From Sabellastarte sp. h YS-2021 (taxonomy: Eukaryota > Annelida > Polychaeta > Sabellida > Sabellidae), in contig OZ024938.1 in assembly GCA_964017235.1 (NCBI GenBank), positions 57,403,816 through 57,467,815 of the forward strand: a stretch of DNA of 64,000 nucleotides. The letters are read 5' to 3'. Shown here in pieces: positions 1-10,400 of the stretch. Position numbers and translations under genes: made by a program. How positions within the stretch are numbered: the first letter of the stretch is position 1; every line of letters begins with the position of its first letter. The notes beneath the pieces were generated by a model. That model saw only the letters and a program-made list of their open reading frames with translations, had not been told where the DNA came from and did no database searches.

Positions 1-1737
1 TCATTCAAGGATTGGGATAGTCAAACAAATGATAAATATGGTTTTATCCCTCTTTCTGACATGATGTTACCTAGAAGAAATAGAAAAAATTCATCATTAG
101 CCACTATATTCGACATACACAGATCTATTGTCGATACTAATACACACAACTTCATGGAAGCACAAATTGAAATAAAATCTCAACTAAACCCTGATGCATG
201 GGACAAGTATCTACAAAACTATTGGGACCAACAGCTCCCACTGTTGATACGGTACGGGTTTCCCCTTGACTTTAATCCTGCCTCCCCTCTTCACCATGAA
301 GAAATTAACCATGCTTCAGCTAACTTATTTGTCCAAGATGTAGCCCATTATCTTAAAGAGGAAACAGGTTTTAAAGCTATTTTAGGTCCTTTTGATTCAC
401 CTCCCATTAAAAATATGCACATTTCTCCATTCATGACTAGACCAAAGCCATCGTCTGATCATAGGCGGGTCATAATTGACCTTAGTTATCCTAAAGGTCA
501 ATCTGTTAACCAAGGTGTTTCTTCTGAACAGTATCTTAATACTGCTTTTATTCTCTTCCTCCCTACTATTGACAATATCACACAAAAAATTCGCAAATAT
601 GGTAAAGGTTCACTAATTTACAAGATAGATATCTCTCGTGCTTTCAGACATGTTAAGATAGATCCTGATAGTTATTTTTTGTTAGGCCTTAAGCTAGATA
701 AGTACTTTCTTGATACATGCCTACCCTTCGGCTATCGGCACGGTTCGGCCATCTTCCAGCGAATAAGCGACTCAATTAGGTATATTATGGCAGAATCTGG
801 TTACTCATTGACAAATTATATTGATGATCTGGTTGGGAACGCCACTGTTAGTCAGGCAGAACCTGCTTTTCAAAAATTAAAGAACTTGCTTCAAGAATTA
901 GGCCTTACCATTAGTGAGACCAAGTTAGTAGCCCCCACCACTAAATGTGTATGTCTGCGTATTGAAGTTGACACGGTCAACTCCACTCTGTCCATTCCAC
1001 AGCAAAAATTAGCAGAAATCCTCACTGTATGTCAACAATGGGAAAATAAAAATAAATGCACCAGAAAGGAACTTCAATCCTTGTTAGGTTCCCTCCTTTA
1101 TATCGCAAAGTGCGTACGGTACTCCCGTAACTTCCTAAATCGTATGCTCGAGTTGTTACGACAAACCCACAAAGACACCACCATAAACCTCACTCCTGGT
1201 TTTATTCAGGACTTAGCATGGTTCTTGAAATTTGCCCCAAAGTTTAATGGTACATCATACTTTAACCATGCGCATGTACATGCAAAAATTGAACTAGATG
1301 CTTCCTTAGAAGGTTTAGGTGCATATTTTAATGATCAAATATATGCCATACCTTTGGTTAGAGGCTATAACCAATTTCACATTGTGCAGTTAGAAATGTT
1401 AAATGTTTTGGTAGCTGTTCGTGTCTGGGCTAACCAATGGAAAGGCAAAACCATTGTAATAGCTTGTGATAATCAAGCAGTGGTTTCGGTCATAAATACA
1501 GGTAAAACTAAAGATGTAGTTTTGGCAGCAATTGCACGAAATATTGCTATGGAAGTAGCCGTATCCGACATAAATCTTAGATTGATTCATATCTTGGGAA
1601 AAAATAATATTGTAGCTGATAGCTTATCCAGATACTATACTAGTGACTTATATAAAAATAACATCAAAAATTTGCTTCCTCACGCCACTTGGGTTGTCCC
1701 AGCTGATAATACTCTGCTTATTGACTATAATATATGA
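1..1737 (+). CDS. DIRS/Ngaro-like reverse transcriptase-RNase H (5' end outside window)
   Basis: This is the RT-RNase H polyprotein of a tyrosine-recombinase retrotransposon, which copies element RNA into DNA. The frame is open from base 1, so the ATG at 61 is probably internal and the true start lies upstream. Seen from the ATG at 61: an RT finger block with IDLSYPKGQSVNQG, the palm block KIDISRAFRHVKID, the catalytic box NYIDDLVG (YIDD), then a DIRS-type RNase H with ELDASLEGLGAYF, VQLEMLNVLVAV, a CDNQAV block and a terminal NIVADSLSRY. No Dam-type methyltransferase domain follows, which favours Ngaro over classical DIRS or PAT; this clade call is inference. The stop overlaps the recombinase start by ATGA (1734-1737), suggesting coupled translation. 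No internal stop or frameshift is seen. Confidence 0.9.
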   Translation, partial: SFKDWDSQTNDKYGFIPLSDMMLPRRNRKNSSLATIFDIHRSIVDTNTHNFMEAQIEIKSQLNPDAWDKYLQNYWDQQLPLLIRYGFPLDFNPASPLHHEEINHASANLFVQDVAHYLKEETGFKAILGPFDSPPIKNMHISPFMTRPKPSSDHRRVIIDLSYPKGQSVNQGVSSEQYLNTAFILFLPTIDNITQKIRKYGKGSLIYKIDISRAFRHVKIDPDSYFLLGLKLDKYFLDTCLPFGYRHGSAIFQRISDSIRYIMAESGYSLTNYIDDLVGNATVSQAEPAFQKLKNLLQELGLTISETKLVAPTTKCVCLRIEVDTVNSTLSIPQQKLAEILTVCQQWENKNKCTRKELQSLLGSLLYIAKCVRYSRNFLNRMLELLRQTHKDTTINLTPGFIQDLAWFLKFAPKFNGTSYFNHAHVHAKIELDASLEGLGAYFNDQIYAIPLVRGYNQFHIVQLEMLNVLVAVRVWANQWKGKTIVIACDNQAVVSVINTGKTKDVVLAAIARNIAMEVAVSDINLRLIHILGKNNIVADSLSRYYTSDLYKNNIKNLLPHATWVVPADNTLLIDYNI

Positions 1738-2729
1738 TGTTTTCTCTAGGCTTACCTGCCAAGAATCGCCCAGTGCTGTCAAAGGCCCATCAACGTCTTC
1801 AATCAGCTTTCAGACAATCAACTGCCAAAGCTTATACTGCCAAATTTAGGATTTTCATAGCATTTTGCATTTTTGCCCAGTTTCCCATGTTTCACCTAAC
1901 TACTAGTCATGTGTTAGTCTTCCTCGAATTTTTAGTTTTTAATGGCACTTCAACTGCCAGCATTGCAAACTATTTATCAGCTATCAAAGCCAAACTGTCC
2001 ATGTATGCTGTTGATGTTTCACCCTTTGTCCAACCACAGATAAAATACTTCACCAGATCCCTCACACTCTCTGCCCCTCTAAAAATCTCACTCAAAGCAG
2101 TTATTGATCTGCACACACTTGAAGCCATTGTTAGAAAGTGCGATACCATGTATATGGGTCAAATTTTTAAGTCAGCATTCCTCCTTTCCTTTTTCTCCTT
2201 CTTACGTATATCTAACTTAGTTCCTCATTCCATGCATACATTTAATCCATTACAACAACTTGCAAGAGCTGACATATTTTTTGCTCCCCCTGGGGCCCAT
2301 ATTCTTATCAAATGGTCTAAAACACTCCAATCCAAAAATCAAGTCCGGCTTTTAAAAATTCCCTCACTTAATAATTCTCCTCTTTGTCCAGTAGCTGCCA
2401 TTAAAAACCTGTTGCTAATCACTCCCTCTGGCGACAACAAACCTCTATTTCAAATCAAGTATAGGCAAATCTGGGTTCCTTTGACAGATTCCAGACTTAG
2501 AAGGGCATTGTCCTCCATCCTACTTTCACTACAGTTGCACAAATCAAAAATCACATTTCACTCCTTCAGGAGAAGTGGTGCCACATTGGCCTTTAATTCC
2601 AGTGTTCCACTCCAGGACATTCAGAGTCACGGAACATGGTCCTCTGACTGTGTATGGTCTTACATCACACAGGACCATAATGCCACTGATAGGGTCGCTG
2701 TGACTTTTCAATCCCTACTTTCCAACTAA
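1734..2729 (+). CDS. Tyrosine recombinase of the DIRS/Ngaro-like element
   Basis: 331 residues. Elements of this type integrate a circular DNA copy with a tyrosine recombinase instead of a DDE integrase. The N-terminal part has the SAM-like core-binding fold (RLQSAFRQSTAKAYTAKFR, then VLVFLEFL and SIANYLSAIKAKL). The catalytic half contains the LSFFSFLRISNLVP block (first Arg), the KWSKTLQ block, and the C-terminal box FHSFRRSGATLAF (H-x-x-R) followed by HGTWSSDCVWSYI, which carries the box His/Trp and the candidate Tyr nucleophile. The ATG overlaps the upstream stop. The ORF is intact, and direct repeat B1 begins 19 bp after its stop. Confidence 0.9.
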   Translation: MMFSLGLPAKNRPVLSKAHQRLQSAFRQSTAKAYTAKFRIFIAFCIFAQFPMFHLTTSHVLVFLEFLVFNGTSTASIANYLSAIKAKLSMYAVDVSPFVQPQIKYFTRSLTLSAPLKISLKAVIDLHTLEAIVRKCDTMYMGQIFKSAFLLSFFSFLRISNLVPHSMHTFNPLQQLARADIFFAPPGAHILIKWSKTLQSKNQVRLLKIPSLNNSPLCPVAAIKNLLLITPSGDNKPLFQIKYRQIWVPLTDSRLRRALSSILLSLQLHKSKITFHSFRRSGATLAFNSSVPLQDIQSHGTWSSDCVWSYITQDHNATDRVAVTFQSLLSN

Positions 2730-2747
2730 ATTCTACACTACTGGGGT

Positions 2748-3167
2748 TTGGGTAGCTCGTATACTTACCTTCATACCTTTAACAACCCTTATATATATTG
2801 CTATACTACAACCAGTAAATTTCAGTATCATACATGTAAATTGCTCACCATATAATTAGCTGTTGCCCCCTCTCAAGCTAGGGTGACCTTTGTAAATCCT
2901 CAATTACTTTACTGCCTTAAGGTCCAACCTTAAGGTCACTCTCCTCCTATAATCCCTTACTTAAGGTCACCTCTCTTGGGCTGGGGCCTCAGCTAAGGCC
3001 ACCTTAACTTTGTCTCATGTAACCTTATCTTCGTCTTAAATTGTTAAGGTGGCCTTATCATCTCAATTTTGTATGTAAATAGTATTTTAGTATTGTTAAC
3101 TATAGAATAAATAGTAATCCCAACCTCAGTAGTATTTCTATGACTTCATAACCTGCTTTGGGCACTG
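2748..3167 (+). repeat. Direct repeat B1 of the DIRS-like element
   Basis: 420 bp beginning TTGGGTAGCTCGTATACTTA and ending at GGGCACTG. The copy at 4523-4942 is identical by eye. It holds several short TTAAGGTCA words and an AATAAA-containing segment (AGAATAAATAGT) that could serve as a polyadenylation signal. Confidence 0.93.
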
Positions 3168-4522
3168 TGTCGGGGTAGCAAATAAGGTGCTACCTTATTC
3201 AGTGCTACTAAAGGTTTTCTTGTTGTGAACTGACATAGTTATATAATTGGGTGACCCGGATTCTGAACCCTAACCTCCCGCCAAAAGTAGCCATATTCAT
3301 TCTAAATTTTGAAACCAAAGATGCAACACGTTTTATAAATATCAATTTTCCCCTAACCCACCCTAAATACCTTCATTGTTATGACATTTGAGTTTTGTAG
3401 TTGTAGATCACATGAGAGGATCACGATTGGAGGATCACACAGTATGCATCCTCACCAGGGCTTGGGTGTCACCTGGAATGGTTAAGTCTGTGAACAGTCT
3501 TCCTCTCTTGTTGGCTATGTAGTTGCTACATGTATGAGATCTCAACTTCAATCAGTCATCAGCATCTTGTAACATCTCGTCTTTGAGTGTCATCAGGAAG
3601 CATTCACAGCAGTTTCATAAAGAAGTTAGCTGAAGTTATATATGATGTCAACTAGCTTCAGATGTTATTAGTGTTATTATTGAGGCCACCCTGAATGGTC
3701 ATGAAGTGTTATGTTGAGTGCTCACAAGTGTGATCACAATATTTCATCAGGTTGTTATTCGCCACTGGAAGCTCACCCTGTCTATGGAACTATCTTATAC
3801 ACACAAGAACTGAACTATGATATTTTAGTATATTAGTATTTTATGTTTAACCTCAATGAAATATAACTCATTGCTATCACATGTAAATTGCAATTCATAC
3901 TTTGAATATTTGCTTACATATTAATGTTATTAATCATGTAATAAAGCATATACTAACACCACAGCTCTGCAACTGAGGTCGTCACTCTGCCCATAAGGGT
4001 TTTAGTTTTTTATTCAGCTTTAAGGTGGCTGCATTGCGCTAGCTACGTAAGGTGTCTATATTTGAGCTAGGCGGGTTAGAGCCCCTCAGTTGACACTTTG
4101 ACCTTTGGTCTATATCATCTGTGTTTTTATTCATGTCTTATTTATACATCAGTAGTCTTTTACGTGTAAACTTTTAAAGAACTATCTCTTTTAGCTTTTA
4201 TCTGACCTTCAGAGGTCACGACATCCTGTACTTTATTCGTTGTTGTCAAACTTTCAATCATCAACAGCTTACTCATGTTATCGGTTCAACCGCTGTTGGT
4301 TATTTTATACTTACATACTGTGTAACTAGCGTCTCACCTTCAGAGGTCTCGTCACCTCCAGTTATCCTACTGGTGGTTAGAGTTTATGGTTTTACTTACT
4401 CTTCTGTTGTATAACTACATATGGTGTAACTACCATCTGACCTTCAGAGGTCACGACACCGTCCATTTCATTTACTGTGTAAACTTTATGTCCACCAGCT
4501 TTGTAATCATGTCGACTTGCTG
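3168..4522 (+). repeat. A2 segment of the split direct repeat
   Basis: 1355 bp between B1 and B2 with no coding frame of note. By analogy with Ngaro/PAT it should duplicate the element's left terminus (A1, outside the window). Its right end carries degenerate 100-130 bp sub-repeats, each with the core ACCTTCAGAGGTC (4203-4218, 4334-4349, 4438-4453). Confidence 0.7.
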
Positions 4523-4942
4523 TTGGGTAGCTCGTATACTTACCTTCATACCTTTAACAACCCTTATATATATTGCTATACTACAACCAGTAAATTTCAG
4601 TATCATACATGTAAATTGCTCACCATATAATTAGCTGTTGCCCCCTCTCAAGCTAGGGTGACCTTTGTAAATCCTCAATTACTTTACTGCCTTAAGGTCC
4701 AACCTTAAGGTCACTCTCCTCCTATAATCCCTTACTTAAGGTCACCTCTCTTGGGCTGGGGCCTCAGCTAAGGCCACCTTAACTTTGTCTCATGTAACCT
4801 TATCTTCGTCTTAAATTGTTAAGGTGGCCTTATCATCTCAATTTTGTATGTAAATAGTATTTTAGTATTGTTAACTATAGAATAAATAGTAATCCCAACC
4901 TCAGTAGTATTTCTATGACTTCATAACCTGCTTTGGGCACTG
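4523..4942 (+). repeat. Direct repeat B2, right terminus of the DIRS-like element
   Basis: Identical partner of 2748-3167. Similarity stops at 4942, taken as the element's right edge. 4943-5159 holds nothing I recognise. Confidence 0.93.
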
Positions 4943-5159
4943 ATGCCATTCTTATCTTGATGTACAGCTTTCCTGACATAGTAGGAAATGCACTTACTAT
5001 ACCCAATGAAAGATACATTTGCATTTCAAAATTTTCCTTGCTAGTATTAATTATAGCATTCCAAAAATTGTAGAATGGATCTTATGGCTTGATAGAAATC
5101 AAGTGTTACAAAAATAATATATTTAAAATGTTCTAATATTCCACCTTCATGTTGCCTTT

Positions 5160-5599
5160 GAACAGTTGCATAGGTACCTAGATGATGCAAAAGAGTGGAT
5201 GTCAACTAGTAAACTCAAATGGAATCCTGATAAAACTGAGTTTATTGTATTTGGTTCAAAAAGACAGAGGGATAAATTGAAAACATGTTTCCTAATTGAC
5301 ATCTTAGGTAGTCCTCTCTGCTCTGCTGAGTCAGCCAAGAATTTACATGTGTGGTTCGATTCTGAGTTTTCTTGTCCAAACTTGTTTCGGATTTCTGCAA
5401 AAGTTTTCTTGTGCCACTCTGTGACTTTAGACATGTCAGGCTTTTTCTTACTCATGATGCTTCTGTACTTGTGGCCAATGCTCTTGTTAGTAGTCGGTTT
5501 GACTATTTTAACTCGCTTTTCAGGAGTCTCTCTAAGTTCAATCTTCGTAAATTACAGTGCATCAAAAATAGTGCAGCTAGAATTGCCTTGAATAAACCA
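5160..5599 (+). pseudogene. CR1/L2-like LINE reverse transcriptase fragment (first half)
   Basis: Translation gives the palm-to-thumb region of a non-LTR RT: LHRYLDDAKEWM, LKWNPDKTEFIVFGSK, SAKNLHVWFDSEF, then after frameshifts ALVSSRFDYFNSLFRSLSKF and LRKLQCIKNSAARI. The same blocks occur in the LINE at 59640-62580. The reading frame is broken near 5370-5460. The fragment stops at about 5599, where a MITE is inserted, and resumes after about 6116. Confidence 0.8.
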
Positions 5600-6115
5600 G
5601 GGGCCGACTTCACAAAGGGACTTAAGTCCAGATTTAGACTTAAATTTAAGACTTTGGTCTTATATTTTGTCAACAAAATGTTAAGTCTGTGGTCTTAGAC
5701 TTAGCAGATTTCACAATATCAGTGGATTTAACTTTAATTCTGGGAGGTAATGGGCTTAAATTTTGTAAAGAGGACTTAAATATGGCCGCCATAAACTTTT
5801 CTCCACTTCAAAATTTAAAATGGCTGTAAATAAAGTATAATTATACAGAACACCTTACTAAAATAGTCTTTGAGAAGTTTATATGATGTAACAAGGTTTT
5901 CTATTTCAAGACAGCACTTATCCTTAGATAAAATGCATCAAATGGATATAAAAGGTCACATGACACAGAAAACCACTGTGGTTATTTGATAAGCTAGGAC
6001 TTAGCTAAGACAACCTTTGTGAAATCCATTTAAGTCCCAGACCCAGCTTAGATCAAAGTCTTAGATTTAAGTCCATGATTTAGCCAAAAACCTGGCTAAG
6101 TCTAAGTCCCAGGCA
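5600..6115. mobile_element. Palindromic MITE, TTAAGTC family, inside the LINE fragment
   Basis: Begins GGGCCGACTTCACAAAGGGA. The interior is built from repeated TTAAGTC/GACTTAA words plus a central block shared with 23457-24046 (for example GGCCGCCATAAACTTTTCTC and ACCACTGTGGTTATTTGATA). The right end is less typical than in other copies. LINE coding sequence lies on both sides, so the MITE inserted later. No coding capacity. Confidence 0.75.
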
Positions 6116-6450
6116 CAGTCAGGGTGTGGTGGTCACTATCTTGTCATTCCAAAGTGCTACCTCTCTATTCACAAACCTGTCAACTGGTTTGGTTATAATT
6201 TTGCTTTTGATGCCCCACAGTTTGGAATGCTCTTCCTGGGGAGATTCATGCATCCCCCTCACTAGACTCTTTCAGAAAGCAGCTTAAACCTACCTGTACA
6301 CCAAGGCATACCCACCTTAATCTTAATCACCCTCTGACATTCCCTGTGGTGGTTGACCTCTTTTTCTGTCTCTGGATACGGAAATTGTTGACTGTTTTGT
6401 TACTGTTGCACCTCAGAGTCCCCTTTGAAAAGGGGAGATTAAGCTCTATA
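6116..6450 (+). pseudogene. LINE fragment (second half) and 3' UTR
   Basis: Continues the LINE after the MITE: a segment with FAFDAP and then codons like the end of the 62 kb element (TTTCAGAAAGCAGCTTAAAC). The 3' UTR matches 62440-62575, ending in the shared words CCTCAGAGTC, GGGGAGATTAAGC and TCTATAAAAGTCCAAATAGA. This places the 3' end of the insertion near 6450-6470. Confidence 0.75.
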
Positions 6451-6469
6451 AAAGTCCAAATAGAATGAG

Positions 6470-7398
6470 AATTTAAAAGAAAATATCTATATTCTAAGAA
6501 TAAGAATCGTAGGGGAAAGGAACCCAGGCTATTTAGGCATCTCATAAGAGAAGAAAGGGTTACACTAAAAATAGGATGAATGTAACACAATGCTGCATCA
6601 AGAATTTTAAAAAAAATTCTGTACTCTAATAAGAAAGCACTCGTATATGGCAGACCTCTACCAGGGGTTTTCAAAACAGAAATCACATCTTCCTCTATCC
6701 AGGCCCTACCCACATAAAGATTTCAAGAATATCCATTAATTTTTCTAAATAGGACCATTTAAAAACAAAGATATTATAAGTATCCACGATATGATCCAAA
6801 ACTTTAAATCCAAAATTTAATTACTTCTTTCTTTAGTCCAGCTTACCCATAAAAAATTTCCCAAAGATCTGTTCCTTACTTTCGGAGTTATCACGAACAC
6901 AGACAAACAGAAACACCCAAAACATAACCTCCTACTGGATTCAACAAATATGCATATAGTTATAGGTAATTGAATTCTTCCTCAATACATTGATAAATTG
7001 GGGGGAAACATGTACTACCTTTGCAGTAGCATATCTGTTAATGATAGCAAATAGCCGATTGGTGGGAACTGGGGTTACACCAAAATAACGTTTGTTAACT
7101 TGTTTGGATATGTGACAAACTCCCCTTAAAGATCTTAAGCTACGGGAAACTATCTAGACGCCAGCGTACTATAGGTTTCTGTCACTTCTTAAATTCTATA
7201 ACATTTTAGAGCTAGATTTGTCAGTGTCTCCATGATGATGAACATTAGAACAAAAAACAATAAAGACACAATCATTCACTTTACCTTCCTTATTTGGTAT
7301 GCCTTGCTCAACTTGTAACAAACAAGAACTGAATCTGGCTATTAAAACCATTAGTTGCAGCTGCGGATTAGAGTGGTAAAAATGCTTCACTAAAATAC
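6470..7398. other. Unassigned sequence, probably includes the gene A 3' UTR
   Basis: No coding frame I can support. 6889-6960 contains a short ACAGACAAACAGAA word repeated elsewhere in the window (28795, 52200, 55975). An in-phase terminal exon for gene A was sought here and not found with confidence. Confidence 0.4.
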
Positions 7399-7495
7399 TT
7401 ACCTATAGTATGCATAAGAATACTTATATTTCTTGTAGACGTTTGTATGAGGTGTGTGAACTAGAAATGGCTGTGAGAGCACCACAAATTTGTAT
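7399..7495 (-). CDS. Gene A exon 8 (last recognised coding exon)
   Basis: Acceptor TTATTTTAG. Encodes YKFVVLSQPFLVHTPHTNVY and a basic tail. Reading on across AG|GTAAGT gives R then TAA (7401-7399). The homologous gene B exon is 93 nt and uses this donor position, so gene A either stops here by retaining the donor or has a further exon I could not place. Confidence 0.75.
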
Positions 7496-10400
7496 CTAAA
7501 ATAAAAATAAGACAAAATGAGTGTATTTGTGTCAATATCTTAACTGTAAAGGTGTTAAAGTGTTTATTTGTACCCAATGCATTATCTCCTTTTCTGTAGG
7601 TCCCATTCGTCTGCAGAATTTCAGCCTTATCTCCATGGACTAACAATCCCCTAACTGAAACTCAGATTCTCATGGGCGACCATTCATCACCCTTGAGGTC
7701 TGTAGCCTGGTACTAGAGATAGGACAACCATTTTGAGTGGTTATCCGAGCCACTATGTACCTGCCTGTACTTGGAATAGGATCCTGGTCCAATATGTTCG
7801 TAGGCGAGTGTGTTACCCACTGGGCCACAGTGCCACTCTAGAATCCCAAATATTAGTCAATAAGACATCCAGAAAATAATAATAATACGGTAAAACAAAC
7901 TTTAATTCTTCTGAAGTAAAAGACTTTCATCTTTTGTTTTGTGAAATGTGACATAGATATATCATGTACGTTTGTATTGCTAACATAGAAAATAAAATAT
8001 GTGAAACAAAAAAGTGACTTAAATGGCCATACCCCAGCTTATGCAGTAAATCAGCATGTGCCCTTTTATCACTGTATTTGTACAAGAATTCCTCAGGGTA
8101 AATTGGAGTTTCTGATTTGTTCACAACATAGTATGGTTCATAGGCTCCTTTATATTGCACCTGCACAAGAAAAAGGTTCATAGACATTTACTCATTTAGC
8201 CACATCATTTCAAACACCTAAAGATGGATCCAGAAAGACTGTTTGCGAACTGGATTCTGATCCATGGCCTCCAATTTTAGAGCCATGTAATTAAATGTAA
8301 TGCCTGATAAGCAGCTACGTGATTGCAGCTTGTACTTGGAATGTAGTATTTTTTTATTTATTTGGGGTTTTACGTCAGTGTTTTTTTTTATTTTATAGAA
8401 ATGCACATTCAACTGAATAATTCAATTGAAAACAAATAGTTTGGCTTATACATATTGTTTTTCTTCGGGTTTGTATTTTAAAATTAGTAAGGGCTCTCAT
8501 AAATTTATATTGTTGTAAGCAAAAAAAAAGGCTGGCTTAAAATGACGCACAAAACGAGGGATTTAAGCTAATGTTAAATACTGTTCCTGAGTTCTACAAT
8601 CTTTGCCATTATGCTCTCCACCTACACAAGAGAAGAGTGTATGCAATAGCCAATGTTATACACAGCAATTTTTTAACTGCCATGTAACTGATTCCTTCAA
8701 GTCTGTTAGTAAGTCTAATTTATGGTTTATACATCACACATGGGGGCATTATGAAGAGGGTGCAGTTGATTGAAGTTTATTAGTTATTCCTTAGGAATTT
8801 TCTACTACTGGTCAAAATATGTCAAAACTATGAAAGCCTAGAACCACCATCCAAATTCAAAATTTAAAATTTGAAATATGCTATTTGGAATTCCAAATAC
8901 GTATTTAGAATTCAAAATATGCTATTCGGAATTCCAAATACCCTATTTTACACGCTTAAGGTCCCTGACATGAGCAAGACCTTCATGACATGGCAAGGGA
9001 AAGAGAAATCAGAATCAAACCAGACACCAAGGATCCTAACTGCATCAACTGGTAAAATCAGATTACCAAGCATATTGACTGGGAAGGAGTGATTAAGTTT
9101 TTCATGCTGAGACCTTGAGCCAAACAATGAATTCGGTCTTATCAGGATTTAACTTTAGCTTATTAGAGAGCCATCTCTTAACACCATCTAGATAGTGTGA
9201 CAGCTTATCAAGAGCAACATTTTTATGTGTGAGATGCACATACAATTGTGTGTCATCCGCATAGAAATGAAAACTAATACCAGGGTGATTCTGTATGACT
9301 TTACTCAGAGGATTAGTGTAGAGTGAAAAAGGATTGGCCAGTAACACACTTGTCTAGGAACTCAGAGGATGTGGGTTCAAACCCAAGTACAGGCAAAAGG
9401 GTACATCAGTTTAAGGATCAATTTTCAACCCAACATCACCAACACTTTTTGTCTAAAACATAACTACTTTTTATTGTTGAAAACCTAAACAAGATTTAGA
9501 GTTGATTATTCTTTTGAAACATGACTACTTTTTCTTGTCAGAAATCTAACTTAGAAATAGTGTTGAAAATATGTCAGGATCAATTTTCAATGCTAAATCA
9601 CCAGTATTCCATGTCTAAAATATGACTACTTTTTCATGTCGGAAAACTAACTTGAATGTAGTGTTGAAAAAGAGCATATCAATATCAGGATCGATTTTCA
9701 ACACTAAATCAGCATGTTTTCAAAGGTCTGTGCCTGCTGGGTATGATGACCATTTTGTTTTCAAAACTAGACTGAATTACTATCATACTAGCTTTACTAG
9801 TCATGTATCTTTTGTACAAATTTGATGATGTTAGCGGCAATATTTCAAGATTTAGAGCATTTTAATGATTTTCAAACAGTCAGCTATGGTGGCCATTTTG
9901 TTTTTTCAAAGTGAGGGCAAAATTTTTCACAGGCAAAACATTTGCATGCCAGGATTTCCCATGGGCTGTTTCTATATTCTGAAGCCATAGGACCAATAAG
10001 AAGGGATCTATCAGGATATTTTAGTATGTTGACCCCATTTGGCTTTAAAGCAGAGATTAAAGGTCAAACTCAACATCTGGACAAGATTCCCAGGCTATGA
10101 CTTCCAATAAGTTATTTTCACATTCTGAAATCCTAGTAGCAATGATTAGGGAGATATAAGACCTTTTTAATAGGATAACCCCATTTGACATTAAACATGT
10201 GATATGGCAGCCATTTTGTTTTTGAAACTAGGTCAAAATTACTATCAGGCTAGCTTTTCTAGTCATATGTCTTTTGTACAAATTTGATGAAGCTAGCTGC
10301 AATATTTCAAGAACATTTTTACAACAACTTTATGATTTTTAAACAATGGGCTATGGCACCATTTTGTTTTTCAAAATGAAGCTAAAACTTTGCACAGATG

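Larger units (their letters stand above)
1..4942 (+). mobile_element. DIRS/Ngaro-like retrotransposon, 3' portion with split direct repeats
   Basis: Order seen: RT-RNase H, tyrosine recombinase, repeat B1 (2748-3167), A2 (3168-4522), repeat B2 (4523-4942). B1 and B2 match base for base along their whole length at a constant offset of 1775. This B1-A2-B2 order is the known right end of Ngaro/PAT-type elements; A1, a copy of A2, should lie left of the window. Two intact overlapping ORFs plus identical repeats suggest a recent insertion. A2 is long at about 1.35 kb. The flank after 4942 is unrelated sequence. Confidence 0.85.

Noticed and set aside
7351-7360. Tiny terminal exon for gene A after acceptor CCGCAG (ending in a Cys-Asn stop)
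   Set aside because: The implied intron of about 42 nt is too short to trust.
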